Below, one piece after another: positions 20,937 through 33,117 of a stretch of DNA of 64,000 nt. The notes below the pieces were generated by a model. It was not told the origin of the DNA. It made no database searches and saw only the letters and a program-made list of their open reading frames with translations. This stretch comes from Arenicola marina (Eukaryota; Annelida; Polychaeta; Arenicolidae), in assembly GCA_964019135.1 (NCBI GenBank), contig OZ025257.1, positions 16,953,971 through 17,017,970 on the forward strand, in the 5' to 3' direction. The position numbers and the translations under genes were made by a program. The first letter of the stretch is position 1; each line of letters opens with the position of its first letter.

Positions 20937-22497
20937 ATGGGCCCTTCTCAAAATGTATGCATGCGGCACCAGAACGAGGCTGCCCGCGCAGCAACGCGAA
21001 AGTATTTTTTTACCCTTGACACTAAACAGTGAGGTATGACGCATTGATGGACTCAACAACAACAACTCAGTAGCTTGAAAAGAGCTAAATCATTAGTTGA
21101 TTATTTAAAGTGGTTAAAACTGAATGAGAAGCCCATAATTTAATGGCGTGTCCTATGTGTCAGTTGGCCTTATCTCAAATTAATGTGGCATTGTCCACCA
21201 CCATACAGTCGCCCTTCTGGGGCCATCTCTTTCTTTGGGGGTTACCCTATGGAGTACTGTGGTGGGGACATGGTAATACATGTAATTCTGCATGTATTTA
21301 CTATGCCTCTTTCTGACAGATTACAACTAATACTGATTTGCTGGGAGCAATTTACCAAAGACGATTTTAATTGGAGCGCTTTAAGAAAGACGTGGTGCCG
21401 TTCTCTTCAGACTCACGTCAAGTTTGTCTGCATAATAGAGTGAACATTACTGTGGTTTATATCGTCCGCATATATTCTTACCCGCTATATAAACATTGGG
21501 GGGCTAGAACAAGACATCGTCCTGTAAACAAAACATATCAACATGAATAGGTGAGTTTCTCAGGACATTGTAGGACCCACATACATACACATCCGACACA
21601 TATACCACTGAAGCTGTCCAGGAGAAGCCTCAAGTGATAGTAGAAATCTGTCACAGGTGCAAATGAAAAGCAATACCCGGAAAGAAATACAAGAACTTCA
21701 GTCAAACTTGGCTGAAGGGGACAAAGACGTTGAATTAATGAGAAAATGAGTCGTCATTGAGCGTTTTGGACTTTGACAATGGTATGATCAACTTTTGTTA
21801 CAGGCTTTCCTAATTACCATGTGGCTCGAACCATCAGCCCAGCATCTTCAGGTTGCAAAGACTCCTGCAATATATACCTACAACCGGCATCCACTGCTTG
21901 AACGATAATAATTAATGCAATTATAATGTAACACGAAGCATTATTATTATTGCAATAGTAACATTTTTAATTCGAATATTAATTGATCAAGTGCACTTTA
22001 TCGTCTCAACCCGATTTATTTATTTGCCATAGCTAGACAATCCGTGGAGTGACCCCCAGCTTTTAGATGTTCCAGATTTTAGATGTTCCATTACTTCTGG
22101 ATAACGCTGTTGTCATCAGCCTCAGCGTACTTTTTCAAATGCCAGGCTCGTGTACTGAATGGTTTCTTGGGAAGTTTTGGAATACGCGAAGACTTGCTTT
22201 CATGACAGTTTCATGAAGAAACAAACTTGTCTCTCGTGTTATGGATATAAACGTCGTTGAACTGGCCTTTGCTGGTGTGGTTATGTCCTGACAATTTACT
22301 ACACTTCTTAACATATTCTTCAACAAATATAAAGCCAGGAACAATAAAAAGTCACGATCGCTCTGTAAAACCGACGGATTATGCGAAACACCCGAGAGTT
22401 TAGTGCCAGTCACCATGTTATAGCGCCGCATGCAGTAGGACCGCTGCAATGGTAGCCTCGTTCTGGATTATTCATGAGATAATATTAAGAAGGGTCT
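20937..22497. mobile_element. 1.56-kb DNA transposon with imperfect inverted ends
   Basis: Relative to the paralogues at 14860 and 44190 (ccgactaattgtagctg), an extra segment lies between gctaat and tattgtagc. Its ends are inverted over about 50 bp: GGGCCCTTCT...CCAGAACGAGGCTGCC on the left and GACCCTTCTT...CCAGAACGAGGCTACC read inward from the right. GGGCCC-type ends recall PIF/Harbinger, but the target duplication is unclear. I recognise no transposase. Open frames at 21183-21443 (+) and 22135-22449 (-) have no known motif. A TATATAAA at 21486, an ATG at 21543 and a GTGAGT follow each other inside it. Confidence 0.6.
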
Positions 22498-22499
22498 AT

Positions 22500-24240
22500 T
22501 GTAGCTGGACACCGCCCCTGAGGACAGCGATACCCATTCATCATTGTCACGTTATGAAGTGAATGAAAAATGTACACAACACAATATAAAGATGAGACGC
22601 AATTAGCAATTTACGCAGACGCAGCAGAAATATCAACAACAAGCTGACCATGCAGAATAAATAATCTAATTATACCCAAGTAAAATTAGGATGGTTATCG
22701 TTACTAAATCTTAGAAAGATTCAAACCAAAGACTATTGAATATATCTTTAATCCCGCAATCATATCAAAATATAGATGACACGCTTTAAAACTGCTGCTT
22801 TATCAACATAAATATATATCAATATATATATATATATATATATATAGTCAAGAGAAAACAAGCGGCTCCCCCCCCCCCCACTTCCGTTACGAAGGTCGCA
22901 CTCTTGTAATTTAACTGCGACCTTATTTTATAACTTTTACATTCATAAACGTCTGGCACTGGCAAAACCTATCCTAACACATGATACTCAGCCTACACTA
23001 TCACATGGCACAGCCTGCAGCATATGGAACTCCATCCAGAACACATCGTAATCAGTCACATCCGATTGATTCTCTCTGCTCTCTATTAGCAGGTGCCCAT
23101 ATATATACGGCCTACACGAACACTTTCAAGAACACTCAAATATTACAAATACTGTCAACTTATGCTCACATGTGACACAATGATTATGAAATCATCTGTT
23201 ACTATCTGCCCGACCTTTTCCCTGACCACTTCCTTTAAAATACAACAAATATAACTTTGCTATTCGGCCCTTTCTCAAGACACGCTCTGAACAGGAAACA
23301 TATAATAAACACGATTGATATTCTGTTCACTGATGTAACAATCATATAAATCCCGCCTTAACAGTCATGACACAGTTTTCACAGTGTTTTCCTTCTCGTG
23401 ACAAAGGCATATGCTCAGACGAAGATTATGTTCTAACTTCGACATGTCGGAATACCGTATGGCAGGATATGTTTCATTTGCAATGCTTCATCCTAATTTT
23501 CCCGGACGTTGGCATATGTCACGCTTATCTCGGAACGTACAGACAATTGTTCGTTTGAATTTTATTTTATTACCCATCAAGTACATAATTATACCATCCA
23601 ATTGATGCATTACATGTAGCTGAAGAAATATACATGAACCAAACGGTTTAAATCCAATCTTGATGCTAACTCACAAAGCCATAATGCACAAGAAGAGTTG
23701 CTTCACTTGATCACATATATCTTAGAAACAAATTTTAAAATCATTCACATCCCCTCAACAGCTTATGATAAAATAATCCCCACGTTTAGTTCGACGTAAT
23801 ATTACATGATTTGTCCTTTGAACGTGCATGTTATCTATCCGCCAAGATGTGTACATGGTGGCTGTTCATATCCTGCGACAGACGTGATATATCCCTGTTG
23901 ACATCTGGTCGCCCAAAAACCGCTTAACTGTTTAAATACACGTGTTACATATAGACCTAAAAACTCTGTACAAGTATATTTGAACCGGGAAAACCATACA
24001 TATATATTTTAGATTATGCCCATACAAGTTCTTTACTACCCATATATATATTATAGCATTGAACAATGTTTGCATAAATATCACTCATGGAGCTACACTG
24101 TCTTCCAAAGAAAGGGAGGTGTTGACTCTGTGAGGTACTTTCAAATCTATGTAGAATAGTCTCTGATGCCACAAGTAGAAGTTGAGCCAACATGGACCTA
24201 AGTAACAACGCCCAGACTTGGAACCGAGTCACTAGGACTG
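22500..24240. other. Non-coding flank of methyltransferase copy 3
   Basis: This matches 1900-2450 and 44220-44980 and then the shared 3' gene flank (24165-24240 matches 3590-3660). It includes a (TA)n tract at about 22806-22846 and a C run at 22869. A decayed LINE scrap lies near 23395-23480. No gene. Confidence 0.6.
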
Positions 24241-24249
24241 GTAGGTTCC

Positions 24250-25193
24250 CTAAGTAATAAAATAAGGATTTATTCTCCCCACTGAAAACCCTTGCTTGCT
24301 TTTTGGTTCATAGTTGCACTGGAATATCTCGATGATCTGTCCTGCCCTTTTGGCTGACTCCCAGACGTCGCCCAACTTCTGCATCCACCCGTACCTGTTA
24401 TCCGGGTAGTTGTCCAGCAGGATGATGTTGTCCACGCTGACCATCTGCCGGAAGTTATTGAGGTCCGAGAGACACACGGGGTTTGTGTGGCCCCCGTCGA
24501 TGGATATGACGTCACACATGACTGCGGGGTTTGCCTGGCGGAACACCGGAAGCGAAGTGATGGAATCGCCCCACGTGACCGTCAATCTGCCTGGAAACCG
24601 TTGCTGTAGGTACTCGGCCATCGGGTGTGCGTAGTTATGTTTACCGATGTCGAAGGAGTATACACTGGTGTTGGAGTTCGCCTGTAACCACATAAAACTA
24701 CTGTGGCCACCGTTAAACCCGGTCTCACACACTGTCCTGACTAACGGCGCGCGGACTATGTGGTAATAGGCGATGAACTCCTCTATGTACTTTGCACTTG
24801 AGCCCTCCGTTATGCCACCCACCAAGTTTAACCTTTCATTAAACAGATCATACTCCCTTTGGAACGGTTCCGGAAAAGGCGAATCCTTGTCAATGTTGTT
24901 GAATAAATCTTGACAATGCGTCAAGCCGTTCGGTACAAATAGAAGATATCATCCCAGTTCCATGTTTGCCTGAGCGGACTGACAAGACCCTCGGGTCGGC
25001 TGGGTGGCGGGCCTAGTACGATGGAACCCAAGGCCGCCGTGGTCCGGGAGTAACCACTGTGACCGGTGCTGTACAGATAAAGGACGCCGAGGAACATGAG
25101 GGCTGAGAAGACGAGCCACAGACTTACTCTGTTGGGGAGACGCCATTTTGCAGTGTACGAACCGGGTTTGCCCGAGCTTGGCTCCTGCATCAT
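24250..25193 (-). pseudogene. Methyltransferase-like copy 3, one frameshift
   Basis: The whole gene is present, from MMQEPSSGKPGSY to NPYFIT and a TAG. The membrane helix (LWLVFSALMFLGVLYLYSTG), SAM loop CETGFNGGHSS, YSFDIGKH, TWGDSITS and DVISIDGGH are all intact. Copies 1 and 2 read TWNWDDIF(S/F)FVPNGLT. Here one base is missing in the A run near 24938, so the frame shifts at about codon 85. This is a young pseudogene or a sequencing error, since everything else remains open. The upstream frame (SYLCYIHVIRIEQLGQDLPV) is open into the start, as in copy 2. Confidence 0.85.
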
Positions 25194-25404
25194 GTTGAAT
25201 AACACAGGTAGGTCTTGGCCCAATTGTTCAATCCGTATGACATGGATGTAGCATAAGTAACTCATTCAATTTAATTGCATTTGCATCGATTTGCCGCAGC
25301 TGCCATATGCGATGATTGGTTTAGCCCACGCCCACCATCTCCCCACCATAGACTCACATAGAGTGTCAGTCAACGCACGTGGCAATTGAAATCGATAACT
25401 GAGC

Positions 25405-25464
25405 TGCGCTTGAGTAAGCTTAGCCCGCTGTTGTTCGCATTGTATATCAGCGAATACATTGGCA
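25405..25464 (+). mobile_element. LINE RT scrap, host of two later insertions
   Basis: Encodes LSPLLFALYISEYIGM and is interrupted by the BEL/Pao relic. Its continuation (GGCATGCTCTCCGAAGCGGA) lies at 31829-31850, and then after the DNA transposon from 39488 (ATGTTCATGCATTTGTCAGG). Intact paralogues at 15760 and 45490 show the original order. Confidence 0.75.
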
Positions 25465-25615
25465 TGTTCTTACGATGGTATTCACGAAACTTCTTGAAGC
25501 GAAATATACCTTTATTTTCTTCAAATCACACCAAGCCGGTCTCGTTACCGGAAACACAACAAAACTCTCTAATTACCGACAACAAAACGTTACATGCTTC
25601 CAAACCAACCGAACA
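25465..25615 (-). repeat. BEL/Pao LTR (3' LTR in element sense)
   Basis: 151 bp, TGTTCGG...AAGAACA on the minus strand, with TG...CA ends. It is preceded in element sense by the purine tract AGCAAGGGGAGGA at 25616-25628. It is very short for a BEL/Pao LTR. Confidence 0.9.
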
Positions 25616-28600
25616 TCCTCCCCTTGCTTCATGTGACAATATCAACACGCTAGTAGGTCGAACTTAAACTAGCCCACTTAATACTGTTTTACACGGACAG
25701 GACGTTTTAATCCACGGACGTAATGTAAAACCGCTTCATAATGTGTTCTAGTGTTACATCAATTGCTATTAATGTTTATTTACTTAAAACGCTAATAATC
25801 CGGTTAATGTTCATCGTCAAAACAAACGTTATGGTGCGTTCAAAGATCCACCAGTGGACACAGTTTAACTATGGGTCGACGCATGATACTGCCTCTGACT
25901 TTGACGTCAGCGACGCGAACGCGCCCATCACGTCCAGGATAGGTCGCGACGACACGTCCCAGCGGCCACTGACCACGCGGAGTATCAGGCGATACAACGA
26001 TCACGAGATCGCCAGTCTGTAGATCCCTGCGATCGCGCGCCCACTTCTTTCTTGCGTTTAGGCTAGGTAGCCACTCGGAAAGCCACCTGTGCCAGAAATG
26101 GCGCACTAGCTCCTGTACCCGCCTCCAGCGTTTTCTTGGGTTGAACGCTACTCTGTCCACAGCTTCAGGTGCAAATCTGACGCCAACCTGACCGTGTAGA
26201 AAATAGTTGGGTGTGAGGGGCACACAGTCAGCTGGGTTTGCCGACTGATATGTTAACGGTCGAGAGTTAATCAATCCCTCTGCCCCCACCACGGCACTAA
26301 GCAGCTCTTCATCCGTCACGTCTGCGGATCCCAGGTAGGCGTAGATGGCCTTCTTCGCTGCCTTAATCATAATCTCATGCACGCCGTTAAAATGGGGGGC
26401 CGCAGGCGGATTGAAATTCCACTTCACCCCGTCGCTGGCCGACCTCTCCTGTATTTGCTCTTGGTCCAGAGCCGCCAGCCCTCCCAGTTCGTTAGCGGCA
26501 CCAACGAAGTTTGTCCCGTTGTCCGATAAAACTTCAGTTGGCATACCGCGTCGCGAAGCCATGCGGAAAAAGGCGTTTAGGAAAGAGTCGGTATCAAGCC
26601 CATTGGCAACTTCCAGGTGGACCGCTCGGGTGGCAAGACACGTGAACAAGCACAGGTATCTCTTTTGTCGGGTCTTGCCTCTCCCCTGTTTTGTGAAGAA
26701 TGGCCCGGCGAAGTCCATTGAAGTCTGGCTAAACGCACGCAATGACACACGCGTGCGCAGTTCCGGTAATGGGGCCATTTGCTGGGCCGCGGGGGCGGCT
26801 TTCCTCCGTTTACATTCAGAACATTCCCTTTCCCACTCCCTTATCGCCTCTCTTGCCGAGACGACCCAGTAGCGTGCTGACAACTGCGCCAGCACCTGGT
26901 TTGTTCCGCCATGCAGGCAGTGTTCATGCATGTCTTTTATTACCAGCTTGGTAATCCGATGATGGCGAGGTAAGATTATGGGGTGGCGTGCTTCCCACGG
27001 CAGACACTCCGCGAACTCAAGTCTGCCAGTGCATCTCTGTACCCCTTCCTCGTCCATTGCTGGCTTCAATGAAGGAAGTTTGGATCCGCTCGGTAACTCT
27101 TTTCCAGCATGTATTGCTCGTAGCTCTTCTTCGAACACTTCCCGTTGTGCGAGCCGGAAGTAATACGTTTCGGCGCTAGTTATTTCATCGGGCGTGGTTG
27201 GTCCCGCTTGGCGTAGGCCACTGGGTAAGCGACAGTTTTCCACGAAGCGACGCACCTTGGCATGGACCCTCGTAAGCATAGTCCAACTTGAGTATCGCTC
27301 CGGAGTCAATCGATCCTCAAGGATATTGGTGACGAATGTTTGTGCCCGAACCTGGGTCATCCCGTGTCGGTCATTGAGTGTTTTGGCACTAACCCTCAAG
27401 GTTGTGTCGATCTTGTTCTCGGGCCACTCGTCCTCTTCTTGCCCAAGAAACGATGGCCCGTTCCACCATTTGCTCTCCGTCGCAAGCGTAGATACTGTCT
27501 TTCTCCTGGACAGCGCATCGGCCGGGTTTTGCTTGGAAGGAACATGTCTCCACTGAGCCGGGCTGGTTTTACCTTGGATTTCGCCGACCAAACACAAACG
27601 GTTAAAATTGCCGGCTACGACCCCGGATCCAATACAGCACATCCATGCTGTCAGACCAGAATGTCCATGAATGGGATGGTATACGTAGCGCCTTACCGGC
27701 CGTCTCAGCTAGTCGCAAACCAACGACAGCAGCCATCAACTCCAGACGAGGGATAGTGACGGCTTGCAGCGAAGCCACACGGCACTTCGAGGCAACAAGA
27801 CGACAAGTAGCTTCCCTATCGGCGTTGGTGTGTCTCACATAAGCGACGGCTCCGTAAGCGGCTGTGGAGGCGTCCACGAATACGTGCAGCCCAGTGTCCT
27901 TTGGTTCTCCAGGTAGCCGGAGACAACGAGGAATGCGTATGTTTTGCAGATCGTTAAGCTCACCAAACCACTGTCTTGCTTTTGTTACTGTCACTTCATC
28001 TAATGGATCGTCCCAGTCCAGGCCAGCTGCCCACATTTCCTGCAGAGGGACTTTTGCACGAACGGTGTACGGCGTCAGAAACCCCAAAGGGGCAACTAAT
28101 GTTGCTATCCAAGTCAGGAATTCGCGTTTTGTATATGTCAAATCGTGTGGAGAGTGGTTGAAGTGAAATAGGAACTCATCTTCCATGGGTGACCACATGA
28201 CTCCGAGAGTTTTGACGGCAGGGATCTCACCCCGATCGAGATCCACCTCTTTCGCGCAGTCTGAGTGAGGGATGTGTTCCAATACGTCAGGCGCGTTAGA
28301 AAGCCACTTCCTGGCGTGCATTCCAGCCGCGTTCCATAGACTTGTTGTTTGATTATAAAAGTCGATGCCTTTCTCCAAGTCTGCGACCGAGTCCATGGTG
28401 TCGTCCATGTAAGTGCTGTTAATGATGGGGTCAGCGCCGACAGGCCACTCCGCTTGGTGCTGCCGAGCGTGCTCCTGGACTACAAACTGGGCCAGAAATG
28501 GCGACGAGTTGACTCCAAACACAACCCTTTCGAATTCGTATACATCCGATTCGTTGTCCGTTTTTAGATCGCGCCACAAGAATCGATGGTATGGGCGATC

Positions 28601-31600
28601 CGCAGTTTTCAGTTTTATCTGTAGGTACATCTCCTTGACATCACTCATCAGAGCAACTGGGTCGCGTCGGAAACGAAAGAGAACATCCACCAAGTCGTTT
28701 TGTAACTTGGGTCCTTGTTCGACGACATCATTGAGTGAGATTCCTTCGCGCCTCGGCTGACGCAGCGAACACGATCCTTGTCTTTGTCGTTTCCTTGTCC
28801 GGTCTTAGTACTGGAAAGTGGGGCAGATACCACACCTCATCAGGTTTCTGTTCATTAGGGGAAACTTTGCGAATGTACCCCTTGTCCTGATAATCCTGTA
28901 ACACCCCTGCGTATGCCTCACCAACCTTTGGGCATTTCAACAGGCGTTTTTCAGTATTTTGCAGTCTGCGCAATGCCATACTGTAGTTGTCCGGTAGTTT
29001 GGGTCTATCGACTTTCCACGGCGTAGCAACCTGGTAATGGCCATCCCGAAACACTAGAGACTTTGACACGATGTCCATAGCGGCCTTGTCTGCCGGTTTG
29101 ACAATTTGAGTACCTTGGACATCTTCAAGTTCCCAAAAGCGACGAACAAGTGCTTCAAGGTTGTTCGAATCCTTCACGAAAAAGGCGAGGTTTGCCTGAG
29201 GGCTACGCGTCGCCATCTCGGTTTTACCGACGCAGGTCCACCCCAGTGGTGTCAGTCGAGCGATAGGCTCTCCAGGAAGTCCGCGTATGTCCTTTAATGA
29301 ATACAGAAGATCAGATTGATCCACACCGATCAACAGGTCGACGATGGGTCGTGGCCGAACCTTTGGGAAGCTAATTCCTTCCAGATGCGTCCACTTGTGC
29401 TTTGCTTCATTCCAGTTCACCACCTGCATGTCTCCCGTCACACGTTATGTGGTATACGCTGACGCTTCCTTATGCAGATCGCCGTGGACACTTTGAATTG
29501 TGAAATCAACAACAGCTGTGTCAAAACGCTCTTGATTGCCATTCAGGACGTTTACAGTTAGTTCTTGGTGGGTTCCGTCGAGGCCTAGTTCCGCAGCTAT
29601 GTCGATGTTTAAATAGCTCTTGCTACTTGCCTCGTCCAATAGAGCATTCACCTTCAATTTCCGCCGTCCGTTGAACAGATAGACAGGCACTGTCCTTAGG
29701 GCGACAAACTCTGTAGACTTTGTATGCTCAGTCAACATGGTTCTCGGGCTCCGCTCCCCTTCCATGGTGGAGTTACCATGGGAGCTTGCTTCCGTGTTTC
29801 TACCATTTACTGACCTCACTGAATCCCTGTCTCTTACCTCGGCTTCACATGGACGGTCTGATTGAGGGATCACTCGATCCTTGTGCAGCAGACGATGATG
29901 GGATAATTCGCATCCATTTAGACCGCATGTTCGACCCCTAATGCACGCTTGGCCTTGATGACCATCCCCGAGGCACCTAAAGCAAAGTCTGTGTTCCTTG
30001 GCCACGTTCCAACGGAGTTGTATTGACATGGCCCGGAAGCGGCTACAAGCCCACATGCCATGGCGAGACTGACACAGGTGGCACTTTGACTGCGGCTTCA
30101 TAGCACAGTTGGTCTCGTCTTGGGTCAGGAACGTCCGCCCAGTTGAAGCGGTCTCCTCTTTTCTTCCCCAGTCCTTGTTGACTCCACATATAGTCTCTGA
30201 TGCAGTTGTGAGGAACTCGACTTCTCTGTCAATGAAGTCTCTTAAGACTAGCACGGTTTCCTCGCGATTACTTTCACAAATCCACTGTTTGTACTTGGCG
30301 AGTAGCGATTTGCTCAACTTGCGCTGGATAGCTATATATAAGGATCCGTTCCCTAGCTCGGCTTCATGAAGGTTGAAAACGACCATATCTAACAATTCTG
30401 CCAAGCGCTCCAAATCCTTTTCGCAGTTGTCTCTAACAGGCTTGAACTGATCTAACTCTTCGAGGCGCAGAGTTAGTGCCCGCTGCTTTCCGCCATACTT
30501 CCTCTCTAGCCGAGCCTTGGCCACCTCATAAGCTTGTGCCGAGAATCCTAAGCTTTCCACCACCTTTAACGCTTCACCTTGCAAGCTCTCTCGCAGGTGC
30601 AGCAGTTTGTACTCCGGCACTATTCTGGCGCTGTCGACACATGCATCAAAGGCTGATCGCCAGGCTTCCTAAGCACTCTTGTCCCCAGAGAACTTGGGCA
30701 GACTCACCCTGGGAAGGAGTACTGAGGGATCTGCATTCACGCCACTACAACTGTTTCCTGCTTGTCCCAAACCAACAGGGTAATTTTTATTGGGTAATAA
30801 TTGCTGGGACCCCACTATTGTTCCATGGCGATGACCCTCTGGTTCAAGACCTCCAGACTGCTGGTATGACTGCATATTTGCCGCTGACACGCTTCTAATT
30901 GGACTTGCCTGAGGCTGGGTGCTGAGAGACTGATGTACATGTGAGGCAGTGGATGGCATTGCAGGCAGCATAAATGGCGTCGATGTAATAACCCGGTGAT
31001 TAGCTGGTTGGGCTTGAGTTGCAGCCACATACTCTGATAACCCGTGTGATGCATGCGATGAATGCTGTTCACCTGGGTGGGTTGCAACGTGGGTCTGGTT
31101 AATTACGTTCTGGTGTGGTGATACAGATGGCCGCTGTGGTCCTTTCATCTCTCGTATATGAATCTGACATTCTTCGAAAGTTCTTTCAATTTGAGACGCA
31201 ATGCGTTCACGTTCAGCCTCCCGTTGGCTGATTTCATGTCAGAATTGTTCTGACAGGTGTCTTGGAGTGCTTTGCTGTTCTGGCACCGGCTGCACGGTTG
31301 GCGGCCGGCGAGGTGCCTGAGACCGAGTTTGCGGATAACAGTGCTGTAAATGCTGTTGCACCATTCGACTATAATCACTGAATCTTTCTTCAATATCTTC
31401 GAGTTCGCGTCCTACCAGTCGGACGTTCCTGTTATCGCCGATGCCTTCATAGAATTCTTCTAACTTTTCACAGGCAAATATCACTCCTTCAAATGCTATG
31501 GTCACAGAGTCCAAATTTGAATTTATCTCTTTTTGGCCGCATCCGCTTTCCATAGATTGCAGCAACCGCGTGCTGGTGCGAGTGAATACAGCCTTCGCCT

Positions 31601-31677
31601 TAGCTTTCTGATTTTTCAGCTTTTCCATGGTTATGTTATATGTAAGACTCACGGTCAACCACCCTTTGCTACCAAAA

Positions 31678-31828
31678 TGTTCTTACGACGGTATTCACGA
31701 AACTTCTTGAAGCGAAATATACCTTTATTTTCTTCAAATCACACCAAGCCGGCCTCGTTACCGAAAACACAACAAAATTCTCTAATTACCGAAAACAAAA
31801 CGTTACATGCTTCCAAACCAACCGAACA
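31678..31828 (-). repeat. BEL/Pao LTR (5' LTR in element sense)
   Basis: 151 bp, matching the left LTR at 146 of 151 positions. It is followed in element sense by TTTTGGTAGCAAAGGG, the expected place and form of a tRNA primer-binding site. Confidence 0.9.
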
Positions 31829-31850
31829 GGCATGCTCTCCGAAGCGGAAT

Positions 31851-31862
31851 CCCAGCTAGCAA
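31851..31862 (+). repeat. Left terminal inverted repeat
   Basis: CCCAGCTAGCAA, paired with the right end at 39476-39487. An AT precedes it. Confidence 0.85.
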
Positions 31863-33105
31863 TGCATTATCGGACCTACGTTGGCGTAGGGTTGGCAGAC
31901 ATACCGTGCGTGTGCCAACGTCGAAACAATGTAACGCCGACTAGTACACGCGCTCGGTATCCAACCGTTGGTGCGAACACATTGGATTATAGTTGTTTCG
32001 TGGTCTGCATGCGCTCATGCCCTACGTGCCACACACAGCGCCATCTAGTGAGTGGATCGACCACGTGAGTTGTCCGGCAGACATTTTTAGGAGAGCACCT
32101 GTCTGCTTAAAATTATCGGGACGATTTCCGGGAAATTTGCTAGTTTGAATAAGTATGTCGCTTTATAGCCATGTCATATGCGATTCCTAATAGTTTTAGA
32201 ATTGTCATATCATGTTGTGCACTGATTCTGATGATACCTGTGACTGTGGTTGTGTGAAAAAAATAAGAGTCAAGTGAACTCGACACTCGGCGTGGTCTTG
32301 CCTAGCCTGAATGTTCAGACGTTAGCCTACCGTTTGACAGTCTGATGATTACTGTAACAGTGTAAGCGTCAGGACTGTAATGTCTAACTTTCACTCTAGG
32401 TCTTGCCACTCTAATCTCTACATCTCTTGCCGAGTCTTGGTTGATTTTACATTTTAAATTAACGATCTACAATATTGATTTTTTTTATCTCATCAACGTT
32501 TTTGATGATGTCATCTTAATAATGTATACAGTTGTGGAAGCCTCTTTGAAGCTCTGCCGCCTTATAAAGTGCTGTCTTGTTGCGGTTAAACCAGTTTCAT
32601 AAGTTTACTACAGACATAACTTTGTAAGCCCAAACTTGATGATGTCAAGCCAAAGTTTTGACATATTTTATAATTTGTTACATGCCATGGTTTTGTTTGG
32701 GTTAATAACTCTATATGTTTTACATTTTTAGCTGTCTGTATTATCAGTCATAGCAAACAGCCCAAACTTAAAATGTGTATGAACAGAGTTAAAAGCTAGG
32801 TTTGTCAAAAAAAAGGAGCTTTACTCCCAGCATCCACCATATGGTGATCAAGGTAATCTGGTAATTGTTCTTTTGGATCTGCATTCCCTTCCCCTTCATG
32901 ATCTGTCAAGCTTTTTGATCAGATGATAGATATTTCTATGGTAAATATGTCACAGTAATGATCAGATGAATATTGAATTATGAGGTCCAGATATTTTAGA
33001 AGTACTAGAGATATATCATATTAGTTAGGCTACTGCATGATCAGTTAAAATCAAAACTGTGTATATCTAGTTATAGAAGAAAATATTGCATTATTTCTTT
33101 TTTTA
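31863..33105. other. 5' untranslated region and promoter area of the transposase
   Basis: No open frame of note. A TATAAA lies at 32563. A good splice acceptor (ttttttacag, ending 33108) stands just before the transposase ATG, so a non-coding first exon and an intron probably lie here. A CTCF-like motif sits on the minus strand at 32038-32051. Confidence 0.5.
32038..32051 (-). promoter_or_regulatory. CTCF-like motif inside the transposon
   Basis: The minus strand TCACTAGATGGCGC fits CCASYAGRKGGCRS at 13 of 14 positions. It lies 190 bp inside the left end of the element. Confidence 0.3.
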
Positions 33106-33117
33106 CAGTCAGTTACA

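Larger units (their letters stand above)
25465..31828 (-). mobile_element. BEL/Pao LTR retrotransposon relic
   Basis: This is a full-length but broken element, with about five interruptions across its coding region. It is bounded by two 151-bp LTRs (25465-25615 and 31678-31828) and flanked by a short GGCA target repeat. The LTRs differ at five positions (about 97% identical), so it is fairly young. On the minus strand the order is primer-binding site beside the right LTR (TTTTGGTAGCAAAGGG), gag-like region (about 30.7-31.6 kb), DUF1759-type region and zinc knuckle (about 30 kb), aspartic protease (about 29.5 kb), RT with YMDD (about 28-29 kb), RNase H (about 27.6-28 kb), integrase with zinc motif and DDE residues (about 26.3-27.3 kb), a DUF5641-type tail (about 26 kb) and a polypurine tract next to the left LTR. 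It is inserted in a LINE scrap. Confidence 0.92.

Noticed and set aside
21543-21750. A spliced gene starting MNR with a second exon at 21655
   Set aside because: Joining the donor at 21551 to the acceptor before 21656 gives a stop after five codons, so the gene model fails.
26345-28760. Plus-strand open frames between 26.3 and 28.8 kb
   Set aside because: They are antisense to the BEL/Pao coding region.
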